Below, piece by piece: positions 8,476-16,296 of a DNA stretch of 64,000 nucleotides. Under the pieces are notes generated by a model, which worked only from the letters and a program-made list of their open reading frames with translations, was not told where the DNA came from and did not search any database. Position 1 is the first letter of the stretch. Each line of letters begins with the position of its first letter. The translations under genes were made by a program, and so were the position numbers. The DNA is from Heliomicrobium undosum (GTDB taxonomy: Bacteria > Bacillota > Desulfitobacteriia > Heliobacteriales > Heliobacteriaceae), in NCBI RefSeq assembly GCF_009877425.1, contig NZ_WXEY01000002.1:138960-202959 (forward strand), given 5' to 3'.

Positions 8476-8497
8476 AGCCACTCCGCAAGGGGTGGCT
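8476..8497 (+). terminator. Hairpin terminator, possibly bidirectional
   Basis: AGCCACTCC and GGGGTGGCT pair over nine positions (one G-U) around a GCAA loop, followed by TTTC on the plus strand. It sits between the 40-aa gene and the convergent lipoprotein gene and could serve both. Confidence 0.5.
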
Positions 8498-8498
8498 T

Positions 8499-8961
8499 TC
8501 AACGATTTTCACCGGGACGTTGGATATGCTCATTGAATTGTTTGTCGGCTTCAACGATCTCGTTTTTTAGCTTATTGATTACGTCATCTGGTTGCGTCAA
8601 CAAGTTCTCGTAGCTATGGAATTCTTTGAGCATCTTGCGGGCTACATTGAGAGGAATCCCTTTTTCCTTCAATTTTGCTGATTGCTCGGGTGTAGGCGCG
8701 TTTTTCTTGTCTGTTTGAGCGAGGGAGTACGCGTTAAAGTCTGCATTTGTCCATTCTGAGATATCGACATGCTGGAGTTCAGGATAAATCCCCTTCACCA
8801 TCTTAATTTGTTGTTCCGATAGTTTCCAGTTTGCTTCGTGCTTCTTAAATTCTTCGCTATCCATATTTTTGATTTTGGGATATGTCGCTTCGGAGAGCAC
8901 AGCCGGTGATGCCGCTGAACAGGAAAGTCACGGACGCAACAACTACCGCGATTCTTTTCAA
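8499..8961 (-). pseudogene. Secreted lipoprotein-like gene with a frameshift after the signal peptide
   Basis: The long frame (8499-8900) encodes a charged, mostly helical protein with no start region of its own. In the neighbouring frame, a TTG at 8961 with GGAGG eight bases upstream opens a textbook signal peptide: KRIAVVVASVTFLF, then the lipobox-like SGITGC. That frame runs out of register with the mature part near 8895-8925. One base gained or lost would join them. It is either a decayed exported-protein gene or a sequencing error; the mature part matches no family I know. Confidence 0.55.
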
Positions 8962-9111
8962 AAACCCTTCCTCCTCTAAATATCTCCTAAGCAATTCTAT
9001 CATCTAAAGTAATTTTCTTCAAATAAGTGTGGCTTTTGAATACTCTGTGGGAACGCCAGAGCCCAGTGTATCACCTAAAAAGTACCGCTTCGAAAGAGTG
9101 AAAAAGAAAGA

Positions 9112-9146
9112 AGAAGCCCAGTGTTTTGAACACAAGGCTTCTTTTT
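9112..9146 (-). terminator. Bidirectional intrinsic terminator
   Basis: AGAAGCC/GGCTTCT arms enclose a second GTGTT/AACAC pairing. T5 follows on the plus strand, and on the minus strand the arm is followed by TCTTTCTTTTT. It ends the DoxX transcript coming from the right. Confidence 0.75.
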
Positions 9147-9167
9147 GCGATGACTGATGCGATTGTG

Positions 9168-9713
9168 TTATTTTTGTGGTGATGGAATCGGCGCCGAAGG
9201 GTTTCTGCCGGTACGCAGTTGTTTTAACCAAGGGAGGAGGTAGTGGTCAACGCCGTAACGGTAACTGTATGCTCCGGCAAAAAGCAAGAAAAGCGACAAA
9301 AGCATCATCTGTGGGTTCGTGGAAGAGGTGCCGGCCCAAAGAAAGTTTAAGTTCATGGTGATGCCGCCGAGCAGTGCGATGGTAGTAAGGCATCCCACAA
9401 TCAGCCCTAAACCGGCGAGGACTTCAGCGTAGGGAATCAGATAGGAGAAGAACTTCGCGTTCGGCATGGCGACGGAACTGACGAAATCAGCGTACCAGGC
9501 TTTAACTTCGGGGTTGGCGCCTGTTTGCGCTTTTTCCAATACGCCTTTGAAAAAGCCCATGATGGCTGCCGGCGCTTTCTCTCCGGTCCAAGCGGGGTTA
9601 TTCAACTTGCCCCAACCGCTGGTCAGCCACTGGTAACCCAACCAGAATCGGATCACCGTCCAGAGCGGCGCCAGCTTTGGATTCGAAAACCACTGTTGCA
9701 TTCGGAAGCACAT
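9168..9713 (-). CDS. DoxX-family membrane protein
   Basis: About 181 residues from the ATG at 9713; a later ATG at 9701 is also possible. Four hydrophobic segments are present, with the DoxX-like features WTVIRFWLGYQWLTSGWGKL near the N-terminus and SYLIPYAEVLAGLGLIVG in the middle. DoxX proteins are small inner-membrane proteins linked to redox or thiol stress; their biochemistry is poorly defined. The gene stands alone between two terminators. Confidence 0.85.
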   Translation of the reverse strand: MCFRMQQWFSNPKLAPLWTVIRFWLGYQWLTSGWGKLNNPAWTGEKAPAAIMGFFKGVLEKAQTGANPEVKAWYADFVSSVAMPNAKFFSYLIPYAEVLAGLGLIVGCLTTIALLGGITMNLNFLWAGTSSTNPQMMLLSLFLLFAGAYSYRYGVDHYLLPWLKQLRTGRNPSAPIPSPQK

Positions 9714-9850
9714 CCTTCCTCCAGATTGTTTTGCGACAAGTTTGAAAACTGTGAATCCTGGGTTACTTTGTATGCTAGCTGAAACTTGTGAAGATTTCAT
9801 GAAGTTGCATCCACCTTGAACATGTAATCATTGGAAGGGTATACAAGGAA

Positions 9851-9880
9851 AAAGACCAGCCAGTGTGCTGGTCTTTTTTT
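9851..9880 (+). terminator. Perfect hairpin with T-tract
   Basis: AAAGACCAGC and GCTGGTCTTT pair perfectly around CAGTGT, with T7 on the plus strand and T-rich sequence on the minus strand too. No gene clearly ends here; it separates the DoxX promoter region from the GNAT gene. Confidence 0.7.
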
Positions 9881-9991
9881 ACCCTGCGAGTGTCACTATT
9901 GCGGTATGGACAAAAATTCAACCTAATGTGTTACAATAAGTCTAACTATCTACAACCAGAAACATACAGCTCTAAAAGGAGGAAGAGCACC

Positions 9992-10477
9992 ATGGATGTT
10001 CTGATCAGAAAGGCTTTGCCAAAAGAAAGCGCCATTATCACGGAGATCTCCTTTTTGTCGAAACAATACTGGAATTATCCGAAGGAATACTTCGAGATTT
10101 GGAAAGACGAATTGACGATTACGGCTGAGTATATAGAAAGAAACATCGTCTTCGTGGCTGAGGTTGACGGAAAAATCATCGGGTATGAATCTGTCGTCGA
10201 GGTGAAAGAAGACTTTTGGGCCGGGAATGTTTTTGTCCAAAAGGGTTTTTGGTTGGAGCATATGTTTATCCATCCAAGTTATATTGGAAAAGGTATTGGT
10301 TCAAAGCTAATCTTTTTTATCAAGACCTTTTGTAGAGAAGCAGGTATTTCTTCTTTAAATATATTTTCCGATCCCTATGCGAAAGGGTTTTATGAAAAGA
10401 TGGGAGCGATGTACATAAGAGAATCGCCCTCAAGTATCCTGGGACGGACTGTATCTTTGTTTTCACTACAGGTCTAA
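9992..10477 (+). CDS. GNAT-family acetyltransferase
   Basis: 161 residues from the ATG at 9992, with AAAGGAGGAAG upstream. The acetyl-CoA signature is LEHMFIHPSYIGKGIGSKLI, and the C-terminal strand FYEKMGAMYI is typical of GNATs. It acts in the cytoplasm; the acceptor is unknown. It is a single-gene unit preceded by a strong terminator. Confidence 0.86.
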   Translation: MDVLIRKALPKESAIITEISFLSKQYWNYPKEYFEIWKDELTITAEYIERNIVFVAEVDGKIIGYESVVEVKEDFWAGNVFVQKGFWLEHMFIHPSYIGKGIGSKLIFFIKTFCREAGISSLNIFSDPYAKGFYEKMGAMYIRESPSSILGRTVSLFSLQV

Positions 10478-10571
10478 AAGGGGGAATGGTCGTCAAGTCA
10501 CTTCTCAGGTATGGCTGGCGTTAAAACTCAGGCTACATTAAAGGTCAAGCACCACTCACCTACCTTAAATT

Positions 10572-10847
10572 TCACACTGTCGCTTGGTGAATAAAATATA
10601 TCCAACTAAGCACATAAGCAAGGATTGCCGATCCTGCGCCCCAGATGCTCCATTTGACCAATCCGGGAAGTCTGTCTTTATAGGCTGAGAAAATGGCCGA
10701 TAAAACGAGCAGGACTATGAGCGAGCTAGTCAATTGAATGGCTATAATGCCAAAGCGATGGAACTGCCAGTCAATCGTCGCTAGGTTAAAGACAAAGAGC
10801 AGCAAAGCGCTTATGATCAGGCCGTAGGCGCTTCTATACGTATACAA
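10572..10847 (-). CDS. Small integral membrane protein
   Basis: About 91 residues with three hydrophobic segments (YGLIISALLLFVFNL, GIIAIQLTSSLIVLLVLSAIF and WSIWGAGSAILAYVLSWIYF). The TTG at 10847 is preferred because GGAGG lies nine bases upstream; the frame opens further to 10874, but the GGAGG is then inside it. Family and role are unknown. Confidence 0.6.
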   Translation of the reverse strand: MYTYRSAYGLIISALLLFVFNLATIDWQFHRFGIIAIQLTSSLIVLLVLSAIFSAYKDRLPGLVKWSIWGAGSAILAYVLSWIYFIHQATV

Positions 10848-10985
10848 ATGGAGACACCTCCATAATGGATACATACCCGGAACAGATCACTGCAAGGAAG
10901 TGTCTTTTTAAACGTGATCGCTCCATTGTTTAATTTAAAATAATAATGCTGAAAATTGCTTATCGGACTTGTCGAGCGCTATTAC

Positions 10986-11369
10986 TTATGGGATAAGTTT
11001 AAACGTTAGTTCCTTTGAGAGCGTTTTTCTAACCGCACAGTTGCTAGCTTTTTCAATTACCCATCGCTTTGTTTCCTTAGAAAGTTCACCGACGATATCT
11101 ATGTTGTATTGGAATTTGGTTTTATTAGCATCGGTTCTGTCTAGATCGACTTTGACTATCACTTTATCGTATTTGATGTTATGGTGATCCATCAACATTC
11201 TGGCGCCGATATTCAGGCATGCAGATAATCCGGCGCATAACAGATCATGGGGTCTGAAATATTGTCCTTGTCCGCCTTTTTCCTCCGTCACGTCAGAAAA
11301 AACAATTGAAGTTTCATTAGAAATTTCAGTGCAATAGTTGGCGTTCTTACTTTCTGAAACGATCATCAT
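10986..11369 (-). CDS. OsmC-family peroxiredoxin-like protein
   Basis: 127 residues from an ATG with AAAGGAGG upstream. The two active-site Cys are in place: LCAGLSACLNIGAR and EKASNCAVRKTLS. OsmC proteins reduce organic hydroperoxides using this Cys pair. It is a cytoplasmic stress protein and a sensible neighbour for DoxX. Confidence 0.9.
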   Translation of the reverse strand: MMIVSESKNANYCTEISNETSIVFSDVTEEKGGQGQYFRPHDLLCAGLSACLNIGARMLMDHHNIKYDKVIVKVDLDRTDANKTKFQYNIDIVGELSKETKRWVIEKASNCAVRKTLSKELTFKLIP

Positions 11370-11628
11370 GGCAGACCTCCTTTAATTATAAATTAGATTG
11401 ATTATTTCAAATCGAATTTTTCGACGCGTCAAAATCTATTTCCTTCAAAAATTGGGCTGTTTTTCAAAAAAAGGCACACTTGCCGAAAGCGATACCGAAA
11501 ACCAAGAAAGGTCCAGGACGTGCATCCTCGACCTTTTGGAAATCTAACTCCATGATATTGCTTATGAAATTGTTCAATTTGACGCAAGACTTCATTTGGA
11601 GAGGCCTATTATTAGGAGACGATAACGT

Positions 11629-12063
11629 ATGGTATCTATTCAAACTGCATCGGTTTCCGATCTTGATTCCTTAGCAGATCTGTACGAAGAATTGGCAAGC
11701 AAGACAACAAACGTAGTCAAGATGCGGGAGCAATTCCGCTGGATGGATTCCAATCCCGATTACGTCGTTCTGGTTGCAAAAGAAGGGGAAACAGTGATCG
11801 GCTCAGCTATGGGCGTAGTTTGTCATGACTTGGTGGGTGATTGCGACCCCTTTATGGTCGTCGAAAACGTCATCGTGAGAAGCGCCTTCCGGGGAAAGGG
11901 AATCGGCAGGAGGCTCATGGAAAAGATTGAGGAAATCGCTGCTGCAAATAGTTGCCAATATATCATGTTTGTTTCCAGGACCGACAGGAAAGGGGCGCAC
12001 AGATTCTATCAATCAATCGGATATAGCTTGGATGTTGTTCAAGGGTTTAAAAAATTTCTCTAA
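11629..12063 (+). CDS. GNAT-family acetyltransferase
   Basis: 144 residues from an ATG with AGGAGA nine bases upstream. The motif ENVIVRSAFRGKGIGRRLMEKIEE is the acetyl-CoA loop, and GAHRFYQSIGYSLD is the usual C-terminal element. It is a compact single-domain acetyltransferase of unknown substrate. A hairpin in front (11503-11533) may end transcription from upstream. Confidence 0.88.
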   Translation: MVSIQTASVSDLDSLADLYEELASKTTNVVKMREQFRWMDSNPDYVVLVAKEGETVIGSAMGVVCHDLVGDCDPFMVVENVIVRSAFRGKGIGRRLMEKIEEIAAANSCQYIMFVSRTDRKGAHRFYQSIGYSLDVVQGFKKFL

Positions 12064-12094
12064 CGAGTGTTGCGCCCTGTAGTTGTATGCCAAA

Positions 12095-12958
12095 CTACAT
12101 CTTTGAGCCTAGCCAATGGTCGGGAATGCTTATAGAAGGCGGTAACTTGGTATGGATATCGCCATTAGCCGAATTTACCTGAGATTGTGTAATGAAAATA
12201 CTCCCCGTCAGGTTCGCGCCGCTTAAATCAGCGTCTCTTAAATCGGCGCCGAGAAAGTCACTCACTCGTAAGTCGGTTGCTCGGAGATCAGCGGCGATGA
12301 GTATGGCGCCCCTCAAATTAGATCCCTTAAGGTCTGCGCCTCTTAAATTCGCACCGATTAGATTGCTCCCCCTGCTTATATTTCTCAGTTTCCTTTGTTT
12401 CGCTTCTTTCCTGACTTTTGCTCTGACGAATTCACTGGTTTGCATAAGCAAGTCACTCACAATGACTCTGTGTTTTGGCACATCAAGCTCTAAAATGGCC
12501 TTGGGAGTAAGATCTGTAAGCTGTTCCGTTGCTTCAATCGCCTTCTGCAATTCTTTATGAATCGGCCGAGTTTCTTCAAGGCTCAACGCTTCATTCAAGT
12601 AACGGAGCATTTCATGAAGTTGCTGCATGATCGGAAATACATCAAACATTTCGCGAGCTGACTGGGGGTTCTCTCGCCAATCAATTCCGTTGTACGTGAA
12701 TTGGGAAACCTTCTGACCGGCTCCAAAACACTCATAGACAGTACAGCCTCGAAAGCCGCAAGTTCTTAAATTATTATGAATACTGCAACGATAATCTAAT
12801 TGCAGATTGCTACAGGGAATTCCCGCCTTTTTGTCAACGGCAAAATCAGCAGATTTAGAATACGGTAACGCTACACAGCACAAACCAAAACAATGGACAC
12901 AGTCGACAGTAAATTTTGTTAAGCAACGATTCGGAATTTGTTGGGTAGACAAAAACAC
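12095..12958 (-). CDS. Pentapeptide-repeat protein with Cys-rich N-terminal domain
   Basis: 287 residues from a GTG at 12958. Residues 15-80 carry many Cys/His (DCVHCFGLCCVALP and YRCSIHNNLRTCGFRGC), suggesting a metal or Fe-S site. A helical middle leads to about twelve A(D/N)LxG pentapeptides (ANLRGADLKGSNLRGA and on), which fold as a right-handed beta helix. The combination recurs in Firmicutes; its function is unknown. A terminator-like hairpin lies 38 bp upstream of the start, so the gene may be controlled by an attenuating leader. Confidence 0.85.
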   Translation of the reverse strand: MFLSTQQIPNRCLTKFTVDCVHCFGLCCVALPYSKSADFAVDKKAGIPCSNLQLDYRCSIHNNLRTCGFRGCTVYECFGAGQKVSQFTYNGIDWRENPQSAREMFDVFPIMQQLHEMLRYLNEALSLEETRPIHKELQKAIEATEQLTDLTPKAILELDVPKHRVIVSDLLMQTSEFVRAKVRKEAKQRKLRNISRGSNLIGANLRGADLKGSNLRGAILIAADLRATDLRVSDFLGADLRDADLSGANLTGSIFITQSQVNSANGDIHTKLPPSISIPDHWLGSKM

Positions 12959-12995
12959 ACTTCCTTACTAGATATCTCGATATATTACCCTTACA

Positions 12996-13134
12996 TAAAA
13001 AAGCTATTGGAATGAAACATATATCACCAATAGCATGTTTAATATATCAGATCCTCCGGGTTAGGGCAACGTGTCCCACAGCGGGCGGTCCGCCTGACTT
13101 TTTGATTGTGGCAAAGCGACTATAAAGTTTTGTC
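12996..13134 (-). ncRNA. Candidate leader RNA or small RNA ending in a terminator
   Basis: A minus-strand promoter at 13141-13169 would start a transcript near 13134. It runs about 140 nt to the hairpin GCTATTGG/CCAATAGC (13003-13034), which is followed by T6. The body holds a GGCGGACCGCC hairpin and no credible reading frame. It ends 38 bp before the pentapeptide-repeat gene. It could be that gene's attenuator or a free small RNA; I recognise no known RNA family. Confidence 0.4.
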
Positions 13135-13140
13135 AATGAC

Positions 13141-13169
13141 AGTATATCGTATGTCCTGAACTAGCACAA
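13141..13169 (-). promoter_or_regulatory. SigA-type promoter
   Basis: On the minus strand TTGTGC (13164-13169) and TATACT (13141-13146) are spaced by exactly 17 bp. It faces the candidate RNA and the pentapeptide-repeat gene. Confidence 0.45.
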
Positions 13170-13212
13170 TTCAAAACATTAAAAATGTATAAGGTTTATA
13201 ACGCACAAATTG

Positions 13213-13238
13213 AAAAACCCCAGCCTCAAAGCCGGGGT
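13213..13238 (-). terminator. Terminator of the spoVG-like gene
   Basis: On the minus strand ACCCCGGC pairs with GCTGGGGT around TTTGAG, followed by TTTTTC. It lies 29 bp after the stop at 13267. Confidence 0.8.
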
Positions 13239-13266
13239 CAACTATTTTAATTTAATAGACGCAAGT

Positions 13267-13464
13267 TCATCGAACATCGAATTGAACGGTTCCATCCGGT
13301 AAGACTTGACTTGGCATCGCGATAAATAATCCGTTTTTTCCTTCGATCACTTTAATCTCGTGAACTGCAAACGAATCGTCAATTGTTACAGAAGCAAGTG
13401 CTTTAACGGAGCCATGGAGGTTAACGCGATTGAACCTGACTTCTGTAATTTTCGTTGAAAACAT
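13267..13464 (-). CDS. spoVG: SpoVG homologue, short at the C-terminus
   Basis: 65 residues, against about 85-97 for typical SpoVG. The core is clear: ITEVRFNRVNLHGSVKALASVTIDDSF then VHEIKVIEGKNGLFIAMPS. SpoVG is a small nucleic-acid-binding regulator of septation and other processes. The usual tail after PDG (the DIAHPI segment) is absent. The +1 frame just before the stop runs on for about 13 codons (FNSMFDELASIKLK) to a TAG next to the terminator, which hints at a lost base. Still, the protein may be functional as it stands. Confidence 0.75.
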   Translation of the reverse strand: MFSTKITEVRFNRVNLHGSVKALASVTIDDSFAVHEIKVIEGKNGLFIAMPSQVLPDGTVQFDVR

Positions 13465-13555
13465 CTCCCCTTCTCCCGCTGAAAACTACCTTCAACATCA
13501 TTGTATAACTTTTGAAGAAGGAACACAATGACGTATAAATAATTTAACTAATCTG

Positions 13556-13810
13556 TTAGCCTGCTTCTCTCAATACCCGTTCTTTTAATTCTTTTGGATA
13601 ATTTAGCGAATTGGTCGATTCAAGGATCAGCAGCCCGGCTGTATGGCGTAAGCTGTGGAATGTCGTCTTTAGCAGGCCAGCTTCGATCAACAGCTTCTCG
13701 AACATCCGCGTAAACACCCTGGGGTCTAGTGGACTGCTGTCCTTCGCACAGAATATCAGGTCATAATTCAGGTACCTCTCCCCTGCCCACTTTTTGTCCT
13801 GCTCGATCAA
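13556..13810 (-). pseudogene. Fragment of a tyrosine integrase
   Basis: 84 residues match the catalytic part of the intact integrase at 14833-16125: DLIFCAKDSSPLDPR then TTFHSLRHTAGLL, which holds the HxxR box. The N-terminal half, the second His and the Tyr nucleophile are missing. It is a relic of an earlier element at the same locus, on the host side of the tRNA remnant. 13811-14016 holds no further recognisable part. Confidence 0.8.
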
Positions 13811-14016
13811 GACTTTGAGGCGTACCCTGTGGCCTAAAATCCATCAATTCTGTACGCTCTGAGCTTGCGGAGGCCTGTCTTAGCCATCTGAACTTAAAAA
13901 CAGTTGTCACGGGAAAAAAGCCCATTACTTTATCTTATCAATTTAAGAATAATAAACCTGCCTATCGCCAAAAATAATGACACCTTGAATTAAAATATAC
14001 GACGGAGTTGATATTT

Positions 14017-14529
14017 TTGGGTACAGCAGTATCCTGGGTCTTGCTTATCTTACCGTGGTTTTTGTTGATACCGTTAAATATGAAACGAGTTAAACGCTTC
14101 TTATCTGTTGCGTTCTTCACAACCATAGTCGACACCATTCTTTTCCAAACAGCTGAAGTGCTGAATTGGTGGAATGTTTCAAGTAACGTTGCTTTTCTAA
14201 CAAGCGTGTCGTCTTTTACTTATGGTTTCTTACCAGTAACTACTATTATTGTTTTTTACTTTACTTATCCAAATGTATGGCTGTTTTTTGGGGTTAACTT
14301 TGTGATAGACGCATTACAAGCGTTTATCATCAGCCCTTATGTTTTTATGAAAGTCGGACTTTATCAGTTAAACTCTATGAGTAATTTAGGGCTTTTTTTT
14401 CTATTGATTGGACACCTTCCAATAATTTTTCTTTATCAGAGATGGTATGACGAATTTGCCGGAGAAGTGAGTTATTTACCTAAACTAAAACTTGCAATCG
14501 CAAAAAGACTTACATCAAACAAGAAGTAG
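14017..14529 (+). CDS. Multi-pass membrane protein of unknown function
   Basis: About 170 residues with five hydrophobic segments, Trp/Phe-rich, and a basic tail (KLKLAIAKRLTSNKK). The TTG at 14017 is nine bases from GGAG; the TTG at 14008 is too close to it. Base composition is AT-rich compared with the chromosome. Similar small membrane proteins occur in Bacillus-group genomes without a known role. Confidence 0.72.
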   Translation: MGTAVSWVLLILPWFLLIPLNMKRVKRFLSVAFFTTIVDTILFQTAEVLNWWNVSSNVAFLTSVSSFTYGFLPVTTIIVFYFTYPNVWLFFGVNFVIDALQAFIISPYVFMKVGLYQLNSMSNLGLFFLLIGHLPIIFLYQRWYDEFAGEVSYLPKLKLAIAKRLTSNKK

Positions 14530-14565
14530 CTGAACAAGCTTAAAGACACCCCACAACACACACGC

Positions 14566-14592
14566 AAAAAAGCCCAGGACTGCTAATCCTGG
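14566..14592 (-). terminator. Terminator downstream of the tRNA-Pro locus
   Basis: CCAGGA/TCCTGG stem followed on the minus strand by T6. It lies about 110 bp beyond the 3' end of the tRNA remnant and is probably the original host terminator of the tRNA gene. Confidence 0.7.
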
Positions 14593-14702
14593 ACCTGAAC
14601 TGCTTCATCTGAATTTATACGTGGCGTCATCGCAGGCGTCACGCCAGGCGTCAAACCCCCACCGCAACACTCCCATACATCCAAACAACCCAATAAAATC
14701 AA

Positions 14703-14773
14703 TGGTCGGGGCGACAGGATTCGAACCTGCGGCCTCTTGGTCCCGAACCAAGCGCGCTACCAAGCTGCGCCAC
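14703..14773 (-). tRNA. 5'-truncated tRNA-Pro(CGG): attachment-site half
   Basis: Reading the minus strand, D arm, anticodon arm (CTTGG TTCGGGA CCAAG, anticodon CGG), T arm (GGTTCGAATCC), acceptor 3' strand CGCCCCG, discriminator A and CCA are all present. The 5' acceptor strand should be CGGGGCG but reads AACATAG, so only the last G fits and the molecule cannot fold. Identity stops at tRNA base 7. This is what remains when an element carrying the 3' 71 nt integrates into a tRNA gene: the complete copy should sit at the other end of the element, beyond this window. Confidence 0.85.
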
Positions 14774-14832
14774 TATGTTCCTCATTCTAACCCCGCCTAC
14801 CCGCCACGTCAATGGCTCTCCATTATAACCCA

Positions 14833-16125
14833 CTACTGCTCTCCCCCGCTGTTATTCCCCGTGGCGCCATCGATAGGCGTCTGGATTGGCGTCTGCCCAA
14901 AAATCGAACTCCACTCAGCGTCTTGGCATTTTTCATCAACTTTTTTTGTGAGCAGTATGCCGTTCATCTGAGCGAGGGCTTTATCCATATCGTCCACGCT
15001 CACGTGGTCCAGGTAGATATCGGCCGTAGTCTGAATGGTGGTATGGCCCAGCATCTCCTGAACTACCTTCAAGGATTTCGAGCTGGCCAGCAGCAGCATC
15101 CCGGCAGTGTGGCGCAGGCTATGGAATGTCGTTTTGGGCAGCCCGGCGTCCTTCAGCAGTTTTTCAAACAGCCGCGAGAAGCCACGCGGGTCCAGCGGCG
15201 CGCCGTCCTTCTGGCAGAACACCAGGTCGTAGCTTTTATAACTCTTGCCGGCATAAGCCCGTTCCTCTTCTATACGGAGTTTGTGGTTATGAAGGTCGAT
15301 CATAATGTCCATCGGGATCGGCAGCGGCCGTTTGCTGCGCTCACTCTTTGGCGATTGGAAGATCAGCCGGTTGATCCGTCCACCATTGCCGTCAGGGATA
15401 GATACCCGGATTAGCGTCTGCCTCACATACAGGATCCGCTTTTCAAAGTCGATGTCCTGCCAGCGGAGGCCCAGCAGTTCTCCCCGACGCAGGCCCAAAC
15501 GAATCTCCAGCAGAAATGCAGGGTAGAATCGATGCGTCTCAATCAAATTAAGAAATTGCCGGATTTCCTCAAGTTTCATGACGCGGATATCCGGCTTTTC
15601 TTTTTTGGGCAGCTTAACTGCGTCGGACGGGTTCTTCAGCAGCTTGCCTTCCTCAACGGCCTGACGGAAGGCACAGTGGATCACATTATGAATGTGGCGG
15701 ATCGTCTTCGGGGCCAACCCTCCCCCATCGGCACCGCCGCATTGCTGCTTGACGTTGTACATCCGTTGGATGTCGGAGGTCTGCACTTTCTGAAGGGCAA
15801 GCGATCCCAGCGTGGGCACGATATGAACCCTGGCCATCGTTTCGTACTGGGCATAGGTCGTAGGCTTTACGTTGGGCTGGATACATTCGGCAAGCCAATA
15901 GGACAACCAGTCCTTTACGGCCATCTTGTTGGGCTCGACGAAGTTGCCGGTGAGGATCGCTGCCTTCGCAGTGATCATCTTGTTGTAGGCTTCTTCGTGG
16001 GTCTTGCCGAGATAGTTGTAGCGTTTCTTGTGGCCGGTGGTAGGGTCCGTGTGGAAGAAACGGGCTTCCCAGCGGCCGTCTTTACGGAGGTATACGTTGC
16101 CCTCGCCGTTGTTGCGTCTGGTCAT
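14833..16125 (-). CDS. Tyrosine integrase next to the tRNA site
   Basis: 430 residues. The N-terminal AP2-like arm-binding part (NGEGNVYLRKDGRWEARFF) is followed by the SAM-like core-binding domain. The catalytic domain shows LEIRLGLRRGELLGLRW (Arg), HSLRHT (HxxR), LGHTTIQTT (His) and DIYLDHV (Tyr). It lies 60 bp from the tRNA-Pro remnant and points towards it, the usual layout of an integrase beside its att site. The C-terminal 40 residues are a low-complexity extension. Confidence 0.95.
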   Translation of the reverse strand: MTRRNNGEGNVYLRKDGRWEARFFHTDPTTGHKKRYNYLGKTHEEAYNKMITAKAAILTGNFVEPNKMAVKDWLSYWLAECIQPNVKPTTYAQYETMARVHIVPTLGSLALQKVQTSDIQRMYNVKQQCGGADGGGLAPKTIRHIHNVIHCAFRQAVEEGKLLKNPSDAVKLPKKEKPDIRVMKLEEIRQFLNLIETHRFYPAFLLEIRLGLRRGELLGLRWQDIDFEKRILYVRQTLIRVSIPDGNGGRINRLIFQSPKSERSKRPLPIPMDIMIDLHNHKLRIEEERAYAGKSYKSYDLVFCQKDGAPLDPRGFSRLFEKLLKDAGLPKTTFHSLRHTAGMLLLASSKSLKVVQEMLGHTTIQTTADIYLDHVSVDDMDKALAQMNGILLTKKVDEKCQDAEWSSIFGQTPIQTPIDGATGNNSGGEQ

Positions 16126-16296
16126 GGTGGTCCACCTTCCCTGTGGTTAGTTAGGGTCAGTGGACAGTTTTGATTAGGTTGGGGTTAGGAGTCAAGCGGA
16201 GAATAGATAAGATGAGATTTTCAGCGAATAAAACATAGCTATTAATGTATGGAAATTATTTCTTATGATGCTATAATTGTACGTGGGGGTGATTAC

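Noticed and set aside
12996-13134. Known RNA families (SRP RNA, 6S, c-di-GMP riboswitch)
   Set aside because: Their conserved core sequences are not present on either strand.
14621-14971. Plus-strand frame reading [17 protein letters not shown]...
   Set aside because: This is the well-known false protein obtained by translating a tRNA gene on the wrong strand; it covers the tRNA-Pro remnant.
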